DNA of 64,000 nt from Delftia acidovorans (GTDB taxonomy: Bacteria; Pseudomonadota; Gammaproteobacteria; Burkholderiales; Burkholderiaceae_C): NCBI GenBank assembly GCA_031286585.1, contig JAITUC010000040.1:62001-126000 (forward strand), written 5' to 3'. Of the stretch, positions 15,527 to 24,092 are shown piece after piece; positions within the stretch are counted from its first letter, which is position 1, and each line of letters opens with the position of its first letter. Under the pieces are notes generated by a model. It did not search any database, was not told where the DNA came from, and was given only the letters and a program-made list of their open reading frames with translations. A program made the translations under genes and the position numbers.

Positions 15527-16393
15527 TCAAGCGAACTGCCAGTCGCCGGCCACGGACTGGCCGACCACCAATTCAGCCCCGTCGTGCAGGCCTTCCAGCA
15601 CGGCATTCATGCCGAAGGTGATGGCGCCGTCGACTCTATCGTCCTGCCGGTAGGTTCGAATGGCGTCGCCCACGGACGTGCCCTGCACGGCCGTGACGGG
15701 GTCGATGTCGGGAATGGGGCAGCGTGTGCAGGGCTTGGCCATGCGCAGCCGCAGGCCCCGGGCATCGAGCACGTCGAAGCCGTCGACCCGGTCCTCGTCA
15801 TGGGCCTCCAGGCCCTCGATCACGATGTTGGGGCGAAAACGCCGTGCGTCCACCGGAGCGTGGCCTGCCGCCTGCAGTCGCTGGTTGAGTTCCTCGATGG
15901 CGGCCTGGCTCAGTACCAGCAGCGGATAGCCGTCCGCGAAGTGCACGGGTGCGGCCTCGCCCCCCGTCCAGCGCGCACTGGTGCGGCGCGGCGCCGCCGG
16001 GTCGAAGCGCACCAGCGAGCAGTCCGCGCCCAGCGACTGCGTCAGCCAGCGGGCGGCCTCGGGGCCCATGTCCCAGGCCTGCACCCAATCCGACCAGACG
16101 CGCGCCCGGCGCTCCGGCCCCGTGGCCTGCAGCGCGATGCGCAGCGGCGGCTGCCGGGGAAAGTGCAGCACCAGGTGCCCGGCGTCCAGCTCGGGGCGTA
16201 TCCAAGCCATGCGCGGATGGTCACGCTGGGTCAGGAATTCGCCCTGCGCATCGACCACCATCCAGTGGCGGTCCCAGGCCAGGCCGGTGGCGCCGACCTG
16301 CGTCCTTTGCAGCGCAATGCCCGCGCAGGATTTGACGGGATAGACCCACAACTGGGCAATGCGGCCCTGCACGTCTCGTTCTTGGTCAAACAT
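15527..16393 (-). CDS. MOSC domain-containing protein
   Basis: A 288-residue protein with an MOSC N-terminal beta-barrel (IAQLWVYPVKSCAGI, residues 12-26; GLAWDRHWMVVD) and a C-terminal MOSC domain (about residues 130-280). The MOSC Cys is in KPCTRCPIPDIDP, and RRFRPNIVIEG is the family's sulfur/molybdenum-site block. Eukaryotic mARC and bacterial YcbX relatives reduce N-hydroxylated compounds with molybdenum cofactor. The exact substrate is unknown. It is divergent from the UbiH-like gene, with 174 bases between starts. The window also carries modABC and fdhD, so the organism clearly uses molybdenum. Confidence 0.88.
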   Translation of the reverse strand: MFDQERDVQGRIAQLWVYPVKSCAGIALQRTQVGATGLAWDRHWMVVDAQGEFLTQRDHPRMAWIRPELDAGHLVLHFPRQPPLRIALQATGPERRARVWSDWVQAWDMGPEAARWLTQSLGADCSLVRFDPAAPRRTSARWTGGEAAPVHFADGYPLLVLSQAAIEELNQRLQAAGHAPVDARRFRPNIVIEGLEAHDEDRVDGFDVLDARGLRLRMAKPCTRCPIPDIDPVTAVQGTSVGDAIRTYRQDDRVDGAITFGMNAVLEGLHDGAELVVGQSVAGDWQFA

Positions 16394-16567
16394 CGAATAT
16401 CTCTTTTGGTGGGAATCTGGGGTGCCGGGGCACCCAGGGCGCGCATGGCATCACGCGATGGGCGGCAATATGCCAGATGGCGCCGCAGGCTGCGGCAGGT
16501 CACGCCAATGCCGGAGTTTGCGCCAGTTGGAATCCCCTGCATGGTCCGGACTCCTACAATGCCGGCC

Positions 16568-17713
16568 ATGGCGCAAACCTTTGATGTATGTATACGCGGG
16601 GCCGGCATTGCAGGCCGGACCCTGGCTCTCCTGCTGGCCCGGGAACGGCTGCGCGTGGCCTTGGTGGTGGCCGCGCCGACCGGCAACGCGCCCGATGTGC
16701 GCGCCTACGCGCTCAATGCAAGCGCACGCGGCCTGCTGGACAGCCTGCGCTGCTGGCCCGATGACCAGCACGCCACGCCCGTGACGCAGATGGAGGTCTT
16801 TGGCGACCTGGACGGCCATGTGCTGTTCGACGCCGCCAGCCAGGATGTCGAGGCCCTGACCTGGATCGTCGATGTGCCCGCGCTGGAGCAGCGCCTGGCC
16901 GAGGCCGTGCGCTACCAGCCCATGGTCGAGGTGGTGGACCAGCCGGTGGCGGCGCCGCTGACGGCCATCTGCGAAGGGCGTGCCAGCCGCACGCGCAGCG
17001 AGTTCGGAGTGGACTTCGCCGTCACGCCCTATGCACAGCACGCCATCGCCACCCGGCTGCATTGCGAGCTGCCGCACGGACAGGTGGCGCGCCAGTGGTT
17101 CACGCCCGAAGGCATCCTGGCCCTGCTGCCGCTGGACGGCCCGCAAGGCCACAGCGTGGCCGTGGTCTGGTCCATCGCGCGCGAGCTGGCCGACGGCTGG
17201 CTGGCCGCCGACACACAGGATTTCACCGCGCGGCTGGAAGCTATCAGCCAGGGCGCGCTGGGGCGGCTGGAGCTGAGCGCGCCGCGCATGGCCTGGCCGC
17301 TGCAGCAGGCGGTGGCCGACCACTGGTGCGGCTCCATGCCCGACGGCGATGCGCGCTCGGCCCGCAGCTGGGTGCTGGTGGGCGATGCCGCCCACAATGT
17401 GCATCCGCTGGCAGGCCAGGGCCTGAACCTGGGCCTGGGCGATGTGCAGGCGCTGGCACGCGTGCTGCAGGAGCGCGGCTACTGGCGCAGCACCGGCGAT
17501 CTGCGCCTGCTGCGCCGCTATGAACGCGAGCGCAAGGCCGCGCTGGCGCCCATGGGCCTGGCCATGGACGGGCTGCAGCAGCTGTTCAGCCGCTCCGAGG
17601 TGCCGGTGCAGATGCTGCGCAACTGGGGCATGAAGGGCTTCGAGCGCTTCGGCCCGCTCAAGGACTGGATGGCGCGCCAGGCCATGGGCCTGGACCCGCG
17701 CAGCGGCGCCTGA
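16568..17713 (+). CDS. UbiH/UbiF/Coq6-family FAD-dependent monooxygenase
   Basis: A 381-residue flavoprotein hydroxylase of the ubiquinone-biosynthesis family. The N-terminal FAD-binding dinucleotide motif is GAGIAGRTLALLLAR. The second FAD motif near residue 275 is VLVGDAAHNVHPLAGQGLNLGLGD, the UbiH signature. Positional specificity (C5, C6 or C1 of the ring) cannot be read. An in-frame ATG 9 bases upstream (MPAMAQ) is equally possible. It is followed by dsbC on the same strand, with 150 bases between them. Confidence 0.87.
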   Translation: MAQTFDVCIRGAGIAGRTLALLLARERLRVALVVAAPTGNAPDVRAYALNASARGLLDSLRCWPDDQHATPVTQMEVFGDLDGHVLFDAASQDVEALTWIVDVPALEQRLAEAVRYQPMVEVVDQPVAAPLTAICEGRASRTRSEFGVDFAVTPYAQHAIATRLHCELPHGQVARQWFTPEGILALLPLDGPQGHSVAVVWSIARELADGWLAADTQDFTARLEAISQGALGRLELSAPRMAWPLQQAVADHWCGSMPDGDARSARSWVLVGDAAHNVHPLAGQGLNLGLGDVQALARVLQERGYWRSTGDLRLLRRYERERKAALAPMGLAMDGLQQLFSRSEVPVQMLRNWGMKGFERFGPLKDWMARQAMGLDPRSGA

Positions 17714-17863
17714 GAGCCCGGAGCGAAGCCGATCTCCCGTGCCGTTGAACCCTTTGCCTTTTTGCGACTCGTACCCCTGCTCCGTGGCGCCCCGCGTCGC
17801 GCAATCCCCCTCAACCACGGCGCGGCCGGCCTGAACGCGGCCCCGCCCACCCACCGCATTGTC

Positions 17864-18586
17864 ATGAAACTCTTCGCCTGCCTGCTGACGGCCGCCAGCC
17901 TGACCTGGAGCCTCGGTGCCCACGCCCAGGACGCCAACCTGCGCAAGACGCTGGCCGAGCGCATTCCCCAGCTGGAAAAGATCGACGAAATCCGGCCCAC
18001 GCCCATGACCGGCCTCTTCGAGGTGCGCATCGGCACGGACCTGTTCTATACGGACGCCAAGGGCAACTACCTGATCCAGGGCGAGCTGATCGACACCAAG
18101 GCACGCCGCAATCTCACCGAAGACCGCATGAACCAGCTGACGGCGGTGGACTTCAAGCAGCTGCCGCTCAAGGACGCCGTGACCATCGTCCACGGCAAGG
18201 GCGAGCGCAAGATGGCCGTGTTCGAAGACCCCAACTGCGGCTACTGCAAGCGCTTCGAGCGCGACCTGCAGACCGTGGACAACGTCACCATCTACCTGTT
18301 CCTGTACCCCATCCTGAGCCCCGACTCTGCCGAGAAGTCGCGCAACATCTGGTGCGCCAAGGACCAGGCCGGTGCATGGGCCGACCACATGCTGCGCGAC
18401 AAGGCGCCGGCCGCCGCCCAGTGCGACACCTCGGCCGTGCAGCGCAACCTGGCCTTCGGCCGCAAGTACAAGATCACGGGCACGCCCACCGTCATCTTCA
18501 CCAACAACACCCGCGTGCCTGGCGCCATCAGCGCCCAGGAAGTCGAGAAGAACCTGGCCGCAGCCGCAGCCGCAGCCGCGCGCTGA
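17864..18586 (+). CDS. dsbC: Thiol:disulfide interchange protein DsbC
   Basis: Periplasmic disulfide isomerase, 240 residues, the usual length. A Sec signal peptide (MKLFACLLTAASLTWSLGAHA) is followed by an N-terminal dimerisation domain (RIPQLEKIDEIRPTPMTGLFEV) and a thioredoxin-fold domain. The active site is NCGYC in VFEDPNCGYCKRF. The cis-proline block is KITGTPTVIFTN, and a second Cys pair (WCAK, QCDTS) fits the structural disulfide. The C-terminal tail is Ala-rich. The ATG is chosen for the signal peptide; the open frame upstream is Arg/Pro-rich and not coding. Confidence 0.93.
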   Translation: MKLFACLLTAASLTWSLGAHAQDANLRKTLAERIPQLEKIDEIRPTPMTGLFEVRIGTDLFYTDAKGNYLIQGELIDTKARRNLTEDRMNQLTAVDFKQLPLKDAVTIVHGKGERKMAVFEDPNCGYCKRFERDLQTVDNVTIYLFLYPILSPDSAEKSRNIWCAKDQAGAWADHMLRDKAPAAAQCDTSAVQRNLAFGRKYKITGTPTVIFTNNTRVPGAISAQEVEKNLAAAAAAAAR

Positions 18587-18716
18587 CCGCCACCGGGCGG
18601 GCCCGGCGCCATGGACGCCAGGCCCGCCCGCCTGATCCCCCTTAGCCGGAGCTTCCCGGCTCCAGCCCGCCGCAGCGGGTCCGGGCAGCCTCCAGGCCAC
18701 ACCTGCAGGAGCCCGA

Positions 18717-20648
18717 ATGACCTCTTCCCTCGCCGACACCACCACTGCCGCCGCCGCTGCCGCAGCGGACATCCACTACCGCGTGCAGGCCCTTGACGTG
18801 GACGCGCACCTGTTCAGCGTGCAACTGCACATCGCCCGCCCGGCCGCTGGCCAGACCCTGTCGCTGCCGGTCTGGATTCCCGGCAGCTATCTGGTGCGGG
18901 AGTTCTCCAAGAACCTCCAGGGCCTGTCTGCCGAGCAGGACGGCCGGCCCGTCGCGCTGGCACAGCAGGGAAAGAACCTCTGGCAGGCCGATTGCAACGC
19001 CAACCTGCCCCTGGTGCTCCACTACCAGTTCTGCGCCTATGACAGCTCGGTGCGCACGGCCTGGCTGGACCGCCGCCGCGGATTTTTCAACGGCACCAGC
19101 CTGTGCCTGCGCGTGCACGGCCAGGAAGATACGCCGCACACGCTGCAGCTGCTTGCGTCGGACGCCACGGCATCGTGGCAGGTGGCGACCGGTCTGGACG
19201 CCGTGGACACCGATGCGCGCGGCTGGGGCCTGTACCGCGCCGCCCACTACGACGAACTGGTGGACTGCCCCGTGGAGATGGGCAGCTTCTGGCGCGGCGA
19301 CTTCGTGGCGGCGGGCGTTCCGCACAGCTTCATCGTCGCGGGCGCCGCGCCCAGCTTCGACGGCGCGCGCCTGATTGCCGACGCGCGCAAGATCTGCGAG
19401 ACCGTGCTGGCCTTCTGGCACGGTACGGGCGAGCAGGCCACGCCCGCGCCCATGCAGCGCTATGTGTTCATGCTCAACGTGGTGGACGACGGCTACGGCG
19501 GTCTTGAGCACCGCAACTCCACGGCCCTGATCTGCGGCCGGCGCGACCTGCCGCGCGTGGGCGAGCGCAAGGCCGCCGAGGGCTACACCACCTTGCTGGG
19601 CCTGATCAGCCACGAATACTTCCACACCTGGAACGTCAAGCGCCTGCGCCCGGCCGAATTCGCGCGCTACGACTACGGGCAGGAGAACTACACCGAGCTG
19701 CTGTGGTTCTTCGAAGGCTTCACCAGCTATTACGACGACCTGCTGCTGCGCCGTGCCGGCCTGATCGACAACGCCCAGTACCTCAAGCTCATCACGCGCA
19801 CCATCAACCAGGTGCTGCAGACGCCGGGCCGGCGCCTGCAGTCCGTGGCCCAGGCCAGCTATGACGCCTGGGTCAAGTACTACCGCCAGGACGAGAACAC
19901 GCCCAACCAGACCGTCAGCTACTACACCAAGGGCTCGCTCGTCGCACTGGCACTGGACCTGCAACTGCGCCGCGAAGGCCGCAGCACGCTGGACGACGTG
20001 ATGCGCGCGCTGTGGCAGCGCTGCCAGGGCGGCCCCATGCGCGAGGCCGACGTGCTGGCCGTGCTGCAGGAGCTGGGCGGGCGCAGCTTCGCGCCCGAGA
20101 TCACGCAATGGGTGCACGGCACGGACGACCTGCCGCTGGCCGAACTGCTGGCCGCGCACGGCGTGCAGGCCAAGGCCGAACCGGCGCAGACCGCCCAGCG
20201 CCTGGGCCTGCGCGTGCAGGAAAGCCAGGGCATCACCATCAAGACCGTGCTGCGCGGCAGCCTGGCCGAGCGCGCAGGCTTCATGGCGGGTGACGAATGG
20301 CTGGCCATCGAGCTGCCCACCGGCGCCGAGGATTCACGGCCCGCGCGCTGGCGCATCACCCGGCTGGACGATGTGGCGCTGTACGCAGGCACGGCCCTGG
20401 ACATCGTCGCCTGGGTGGCCCGCGACCGGCAGATCCTGGCCTTCACCCTGCCTTGGGCCTCGGCCCTGCTGTCCGAGGCCGCCGCCGTGGTGGAGAAAAC
20501 GGACAACGGCGATGCAAAAGCTGCCACATCCGGCCCCCTGGCGGCGCCCGCCCCCAGCAATCTCGGACTGGAAATCACGGACGAGGAGACCGCTGGGCGC
20601 TGGCTGGCCGGGCACACGGGCGGCGCCCAGGCGCCTGCCACGCCCTGA
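18717..20648 (+). CDS. M61 family metallopeptidase with PDZ domain
   Basis: A 643-residue zinc peptidase of the glycyl-aminopeptidase family. The N-terminal beta domain includes LPVWIPGSYLVREFSKN. The zinc site HEYFHTWNVKRLRP (about residue 298) has the third ligand Glu in LLWFFEGFTSYYDD. A C-terminal PDZ domain (about residues 490-590; LRGSLAERAGFMAGDEWLAIE) follows. No clear signal peptide is seen, so it appears cytoplasmic. GGAG lies 6 bases before the ATG. Upstream dsbC and downstream enoyl-CoA hydratase are on the same strand, with 130 and 74 bases between. Confidence 0.9.
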   Translation: MTSSLADTTTAAAAAAADIHYRVQALDVDAHLFSVQLHIARPAAGQTLSLPVWIPGSYLVREFSKNLQGLSAEQDGRPVALAQQGKNLWQADCNANLPLVLHYQFCAYDSSVRTAWLDRRRGFFNGTSLCLRVHGQEDTPHTLQLLASDATASWQVATGLDAVDTDARGWGLYRAAHYDELVDCPVEMGSFWRGDFVAAGVPHSFIVAGAAPSFDGARLIADARKICETVLAFWHGTGEQATPAPMQRYVFMLNVVDDGYGGLEHRNSTALICGRRDLPRVGERKAAEGYTTLLGLISHEYFHTWNVKRLRPAEFARYDYGQENYTELLWFFEGFTSYYDDLLLRRAGLIDNAQYLKLITRTINQVLQTPGRRLQSVAQASYDAWVKYYRQDENTPNQTVSYYTKGSLVALALDLQLRREGRSTLDDVMRALWQRCQGGPMREADVLAVLQELGGRSFAPEITQWVHGTDDLPLAELLAAHGVQAKAEPAQTAQRLGLRVQESQGITIKTVLRGSLAERAGFMAGDEWLAIELPTGAEDSRPARWRITRLDDVALYAGTALDIVAWVARDRQILAFTLPWASALLSEAAAVVEKTDNGDAKAATSGPLAAPAPSNLGLEITDEETAGRWLAGHTGGAQAPATP

Positions 20649-20722
20649 TCGGCGCATGCCGCCCCGCGCCGCCAGCCGGTTATTCTTGAGGATCACGACG
20701 ACAACCCCAGCAGGAGACTCCC

Positions 20723-21502
20723 TTGGCCTACGAAATGATTGAAGTTCGCGTCGAAGCCGACAAGGTCGGCATCATCACGCTCAACCGCCCCAAGCAGCTC
20801 AACGCGCTCAATGACCAGCTCATGGACGAGCTGGGCCAGGCCCTGCAGGCCTTCGATGCCGATGAAGCCATCGGCTGCATGATCATCACCGGCAGCGAGA
20901 AGGCCTTCGCGGCCGGCGCCGACATCGGCGCCATGGCCAAGTACAGCTTCGCCGATGCCTACAAGGGCGACTACATCACGCGCAACTGGGAAGCCATCCG
21001 CTCCATCCGCAAGCCCGTGATCGCCGCCGTCAGCGGCTTCGCACTGGGCGGCGGCTGCGAGCTGGCCATGATGTGCGACTTCATCATCGCCGCCGACAAC
21101 GCGAAGTTCGGCCAGCCGGAAATCAAGCTGGGCGTGATCCCCGGCGCCGGCGGCACGCAGCGCCTGCCGCGCGCCGTGGGCAAGTCCAAGGCCATGGACA
21201 TGGCCCTCACGGCCCGCATGATGGACGCCACCGAAGCCGAACGCGCCGGCCTGGTCAGCCGCGTCGTGCCCTTCGACAAGCTCATGGACGAGGCCCTGGG
21301 CGCCGCCATCATCATCAGCGGCTTCTCGCAGATCGCCGTCATGGCGGCCAAGGAATCGGTGAACCGCGCCTTCGAGGGCTCGCTGGCCGACGGCGTCATG
21401 TTCGAGCGCCGCCTGTTCCACGCGCTGTTCGCCACGCAGGACCAGAAGGAAGGCATGGACGCCTTCGTGAACAAGCGCCCCGCCCACTTCAAGCATCTCT
21501 GA
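20723..21502 (+). CDS. Enoyl-CoA hydratase
   Basis: Crotonase-fold enzyme that hydrates 2-enoyl-CoA in fatty acid or aromatic-CoA degradation, 259 residues. Start is a TTG (AYEMIEVRVE) with AGGAGA 8 bases upstream; an ATG four codons later lacks such a site. The oxyanion-hole block is FAAGADIGAM. The two catalytic Glu residues are in GGGCELAMMCD and GQPEIKLGVIPGAGGTQRL, both intact, which marks a true hydratase rather than an isomerase. The chain-length preference is unknown. Confidence 0.92.
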   Translation: MAYEMIEVRVEADKVGIITLNRPKQLNALNDQLMDELGQALQAFDADEAIGCMIITGSEKAFAAGADIGAMAKYSFADAYKGDYITRNWEAIRSIRKPVIAAVSGFALGGGCELAMMCDFIIAADNAKFGQPEIKLGVIPGAGGTQRLPRAVGKSKAMDMALTARMMDATEAERAGLVSRVVPFDKLMDEALGAAIIISGFSQIAVMAAKESVNRAFEGSLADGVMFERRLFHALFATQDQKEGMDAFVNKRPAHFKHL

Positions 21503-21511
21503 ACGGGCTGA

Positions 21512-21535
21512 AAGACGCGCTACAATGCGCGTCTT
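21512..21535 (+). terminator. Hairpin after enoyl-CoA hydratase gene
   Basis: Perfect 9-bp arms AAGACGCGC and GCGCGTCTT around TACAAT, 10 bases after the stop. No long T-run follows, so termination is uncertain. The loop itself is a good -10 hexamer, so a promoter for the downstream tRNA is an alternative. Confidence 0.45.
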
Positions 21536-21614
21536 CCGGCAAGGCGCAGCAAGCCTCTCGCAAAGAAATTTCGAGAAATTTGCACAACTTGCCGGATCGG
21601 CCGAAAATTCTGCA

Positions 21615-21620
21615 TATAAT
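21615..21620 (+). promoter_or_regulatory. -10 element of the tRNA promoter
   Basis: A perfect TATAAT ends 11 bases before the tRNA 5' end, so transcription would start a few bases upstream of the mature tRNA. The best -35 candidate TTGCCG is 20 bases upstream, wider than normal. Confidence 0.6.
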
Positions 21621-21631
21621 TTAGGTCTTAC

Positions 21632-21708
21632 GGCGCTTTAGCTCAGTCGGTTAGAGCGATGGAATCATAATCCACAGGTCCGCGGTTCGAGTCCGTGAAG
21701 CGCCACCA
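21632..21708 (+). tRNA. tRNA with CAU anticodon, probably tRNA-Met (elongator)
   Basis: A 77-base cloverleaf with encoded CCA. The acceptor arms GGCGCTT and AAGCGCC pair perfectly. The D arm is GCTC...GAGC, the T arm is CGCGG-TTCGAGT-CCGTG with one G-U pair. The anticodon loop ATCATAA gives CAU. The anticodon stem ATGGA/TCCAC has an A-C mismatch at its outer pair. The first acceptor pair is G-C, so it is not initiator tRNA. CAU can also be tRNA-Ile2 (lysidine-modified); elongator Met is my preference. Confidence 0.9.
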
Positions 21709-21715
21709 AACAAAG

Positions 21716-21748
21716 AAAAGGGTCTACGTGCAAACGTAGACCCTTTTT
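21716..21748 (+). terminator. Strong terminator after the tRNA
   Basis: Perfect 14-bp arms (21716-21729 and 21734-21747) with a GCAA tetraloop and a T5 run. It ends the tRNA transcript 8 bases after CCA. The A-tract on the left makes it able to work also for the convergent DUF1513 operon. Confidence 0.92.
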
Positions 21749-21802
21749 CCGTTGGTGCCGTCCTCCGCCGGAGCGCGCCGTTTCCGGCACAGCCTCCGGC
21801 TG

Positions 21803-23005
21803 CTAGCTGCTGGGCTCCAACGCAATCCAGTGGTTGTCCAGCGCCATGCCGGGAACCGGCACCGTGCGCAGCACCTGGCCGCGCCGGCGCAATTGGGCCT
21901 GGCGTGCGCCGCCCATCCACAGCGCGGGCTCGGCAGGCAGGGGCCGGCCCTTGGCATCCAGCGAGACGCTTGCGTTGGCCACGCAGTACACGCCCGGCAT
22001 GGCATCGCCACGCAGCCAGCGGCCGCTGGCCTGGCCGCTGTCGGGCACCTGCCACCAGGTGACGGTGTTCACGCGCGGGCAGCTGACGGCAAAGAGCTGG
22101 CCGTCGCAGCCTATGTCGCCTCCATAGCCGGCCAGGGGCTCGCGCCCTTCGGGCAGGGGCACGGCATGCAGACGGTGGCCATCGAACAGGGCCAGCACGG
22201 GCGCGGCGGCGCGCGCTTCGGTGTCGCGGTGCTCGGCCTGCAGCGCAATGCCCAGCCAGCGGCGTGCTGGCGCGTGGGCGACCTGCGGGCCCCAGGCCAG
22301 GTGGCGCAGGCTCAGGCGGTTGTCGTCCAGCTTCCACAGGCCGGCACGGACGCCGCCTTCGGCCGGCAACAGCCGTGCGATGGAGGAGTCCATGTGGTCC
22401 AGCTGCAGCTTGCGCCGGCCGGTTTCGGACTGCGTGGGAATGCCGCCGTTGGCGACCATCAGCGTGCCATCGGCATCCAGCAGCAACTGGTGCGGGTCCA
22501 TGCCGCCCGTGCGCCATTCGGCGATCTTCTCCAAGGTGATGGCATCGCGCACGCCGATCAGGCCCTGGGCGTCTTCCAGATCGGTCTCGGTGGTGTAGAG
22601 ATGGCGGCCGTCGGCGCTTTCGATGACATGGCCGTTGAAGAAGCGGTCGGGCTCGATCCACTGCCACTGCGCATCCCCGGCGGCCTGGCCAGGCCTCAGG
22701 CGCACCAGCCAGTCACCGGGGCGGCGGCTGGCGAAGACCACGGAGCCGTCGCGCAGCGCGGCCATGCCATGGGCGCGCGTGGGCACGTCCAGGGCCTGCA
22801 GCACCTGCAGCGGCCGGTCTGCCTGCGCACCGGCCTGCACGATGCCGACGCGCATCTGCTCGCCCTGCATCCAGGCCGCAGCCAGCGACCGTGCCGGTCC
22901 AGGCGGCCTGGATGCATGGGAGGTCGCCAGCGGCATGGCGGCCAGCAGCCCCATGCCCTGCAGCCAGCGGCGGCGATTCAGCGCCTGTTCAATCCCCGTC
23001 GGCAT
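21803..23005 (-). CDS. DUF1513 family exported protein
   Basis: A 400-residue beta-propeller-like protein of the DUF1513 family. The N-terminus has a Tat-like signal (NRRRWLQGMGLLAAMPLATSHA). Internal repeats such as RPGDWLVRL, VIESADGRHLYTTETD, GMDPHQLLLDADGTLMVANGG and FGGDIGC-like YGGDIGCDGQLFAVSC resemble propeller blades. The function is unknown, but the family occurs beside imelysin and diheme oxidoreductase genes in iron-regulated operons, for example the PA4370-PA4373 locus of Pseudomonas aeruginosa. The chosen ATG overlaps the upstream imelysin gene by 17 bases, so it is the last gene of that operon. Confidence 0.82.
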   Translation of the reverse strand: MPTGIEQALNRRRWLQGMGLLAAMPLATSHASRPPGPARSLAAAWMQGEQMRVGIVQAGAQADRPLQVLQALDVPTRAHGMAALRDGSVVFASRRPGDWLVRLRPGQAAGDAQWQWIEPDRFFNGHVIESADGRHLYTTETDLEDAQGLIGVRDAITLEKIAEWRTGGMDPHQLLLDADGTLMVANGGIPTQSETGRRKLQLDHMDSSIARLLPAEGGVRAGLWKLDDNRLSLRHLAWGPQVAHAPARRWLGIALQAEHRDTEARAAAPVLALFDGHRLHAVPLPEGREPLAGYGGDIGCDGQLFAVSCPRVNTVTWWQVPDSGQASGRWLRGDAMPGVYCVANASVSLDAKGRPLPAEPALWMGGARQAQLRRRGQVLRTVPVPGMALDNHWIALEPSS

Positions 23006-24092
23006 CCGAGAACCCGATGTTGACTTCCAGCGCAGGCGCCACCTCGCCTTCCATGAGGCGCTTGAGGCGCGACAGCGGCTTCGTGGCGGCATCAACGGCC
23101 TTGGCAGTGGGCTCGGTCAGGGCGCGCATGCCGGCATCGGCCTCGTTGACGGCCTTGAGCCAGCGGTCGGCCAGCGGGTTGAGGCCACGGCCGCGCAGGT
23201 AGGACTCGATGGGCACGATGTCCACGCCAGGCTGGGGCACCTTGCGGTCCACGCTCACGGCCAGCGTGCGCAGGCCCTGCCAGTGCGCGCGCCAGATCTC
23301 CAGCGTGCTGCCGCTGGCCAGGTGCTCCCAGGCGGGCGGTTTGCTGCCCGCACTGCCCGCACTGCGCAAAGGCTTTTCCATGTCCGCCCAGCGCAGGCGC
23401 TCCAGGCCGCCCACCCATTGGTTGATGAACTCGGCCATGGCTTCGGTGGTGGCATCGCCGTCCTCGGACCAGTCCTGGGCCTCGAGCCTGGCAAAGCCGT
23501 CACCCAGCGCGGCCATCTCGGCGCCAATTTCCTCGGCCACCAGCGTGGCATAGGCGCAGGCCGGCGTCTGCGGCTCCACGGGCTGGGTCCACAACAGGTT
23601 CTCCAGCGCCGGGTATCCCTTGGCGGGTGCGCCGATGCGCTCCATGGCGGCCAGATCGGCGGGGGCCGACTGTATGGCCTTCTTGAGCAGGGCCGGGCGC
23701 ATGGGACGGAAGTCCACCAGGCGTGCCGAGCGGCGCTCCACCAGCGGACCCAGGGCCACGGCCGAGAGGCTGCTCCATTGCCGCGACGATTGCACATAGG
23801 CCTGGCGCGCCGTCTGCAGCGTGGCGGCAGCCGATCCCGCAGGGGCCGCAGGGGCCGCAGGTGCTGCGCAGTGCGCGCGCAGCGCCTGGTTCAGCGCCTG
23901 GGCGGATGCCTGCGCGGCCTTGGCCTGGGGCGAGAACCATTGGCCGTACAGCCCCTGCACGGCGTGGGCCGTGTTGTAGAAGGGAATGGCCATGTTGGCA
24001 TCCACTTCCTGGGCATGGACCGGGGCGGCGGCCAGCAGCGCCAGCGCGGCGGCGCAAAGGAGTTGGCGAGGGGTCATGCGCATGTCTTGCAT
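22989..24092 (-). CDS. Imelysin family protein, second copy
   Basis: A 367-residue periplasmic helical protein of the imelysin/EfeO-like (M75) family. A Sec signal (LLCAAALALLAAAPVHAQ) is followed by two four-helix-bundle halves. The family GxHxxE motif is altered: the equivalent position reads GYPALENLLW, with Pro in place of His. A variant like this is known in sister copies of such operons, so it probably is not a pseudogene. The ATG overlaps the stop of the diheme gene by one base (TGATG). It likely binds or handles iron or a metal complex in the periplasm; proteolysis is not expected. Confidence 0.82.
   Translation of the reverse strand: MQDMRMTPRQLLCAAALALLAAAPVHAQEVDANMAIPFYNTAHAVQGLYGQWFSPQAKAAQASAQALNQALRAHCAAPAAPAAPAGSAAATLQTARQAYVQSSRQWSSLSAVALGPLVERRSARLVDFRPMRPALLKKAIQSAPADLAAMERIGAPAKGYPALENLLWTQPVEPQTPACAYATLVAEEIGAEMAALGDGFARLEAQDWSEDGDATTEAMAEFINQWVGGLERLRWADMEKPLRSAGSAGSKPPAWEHLASGSTLEIWRAHWQGLRTLAVSVDRKVPQPGVDIVPIESYLRGRGLNPLADRWLKAVNEADAGMRALTEPTAKAVDAATKPLSRLKRLMEGEVAPALEVNIGFSDADGD

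Noticed and set aside
14528..16567. Possible 680-residue N-terminal extension of the UbiH-like gene
   Set aside because: It runs antisense through ychF and the MOSC gene; the real protein starts with the FAD motif at 16568.
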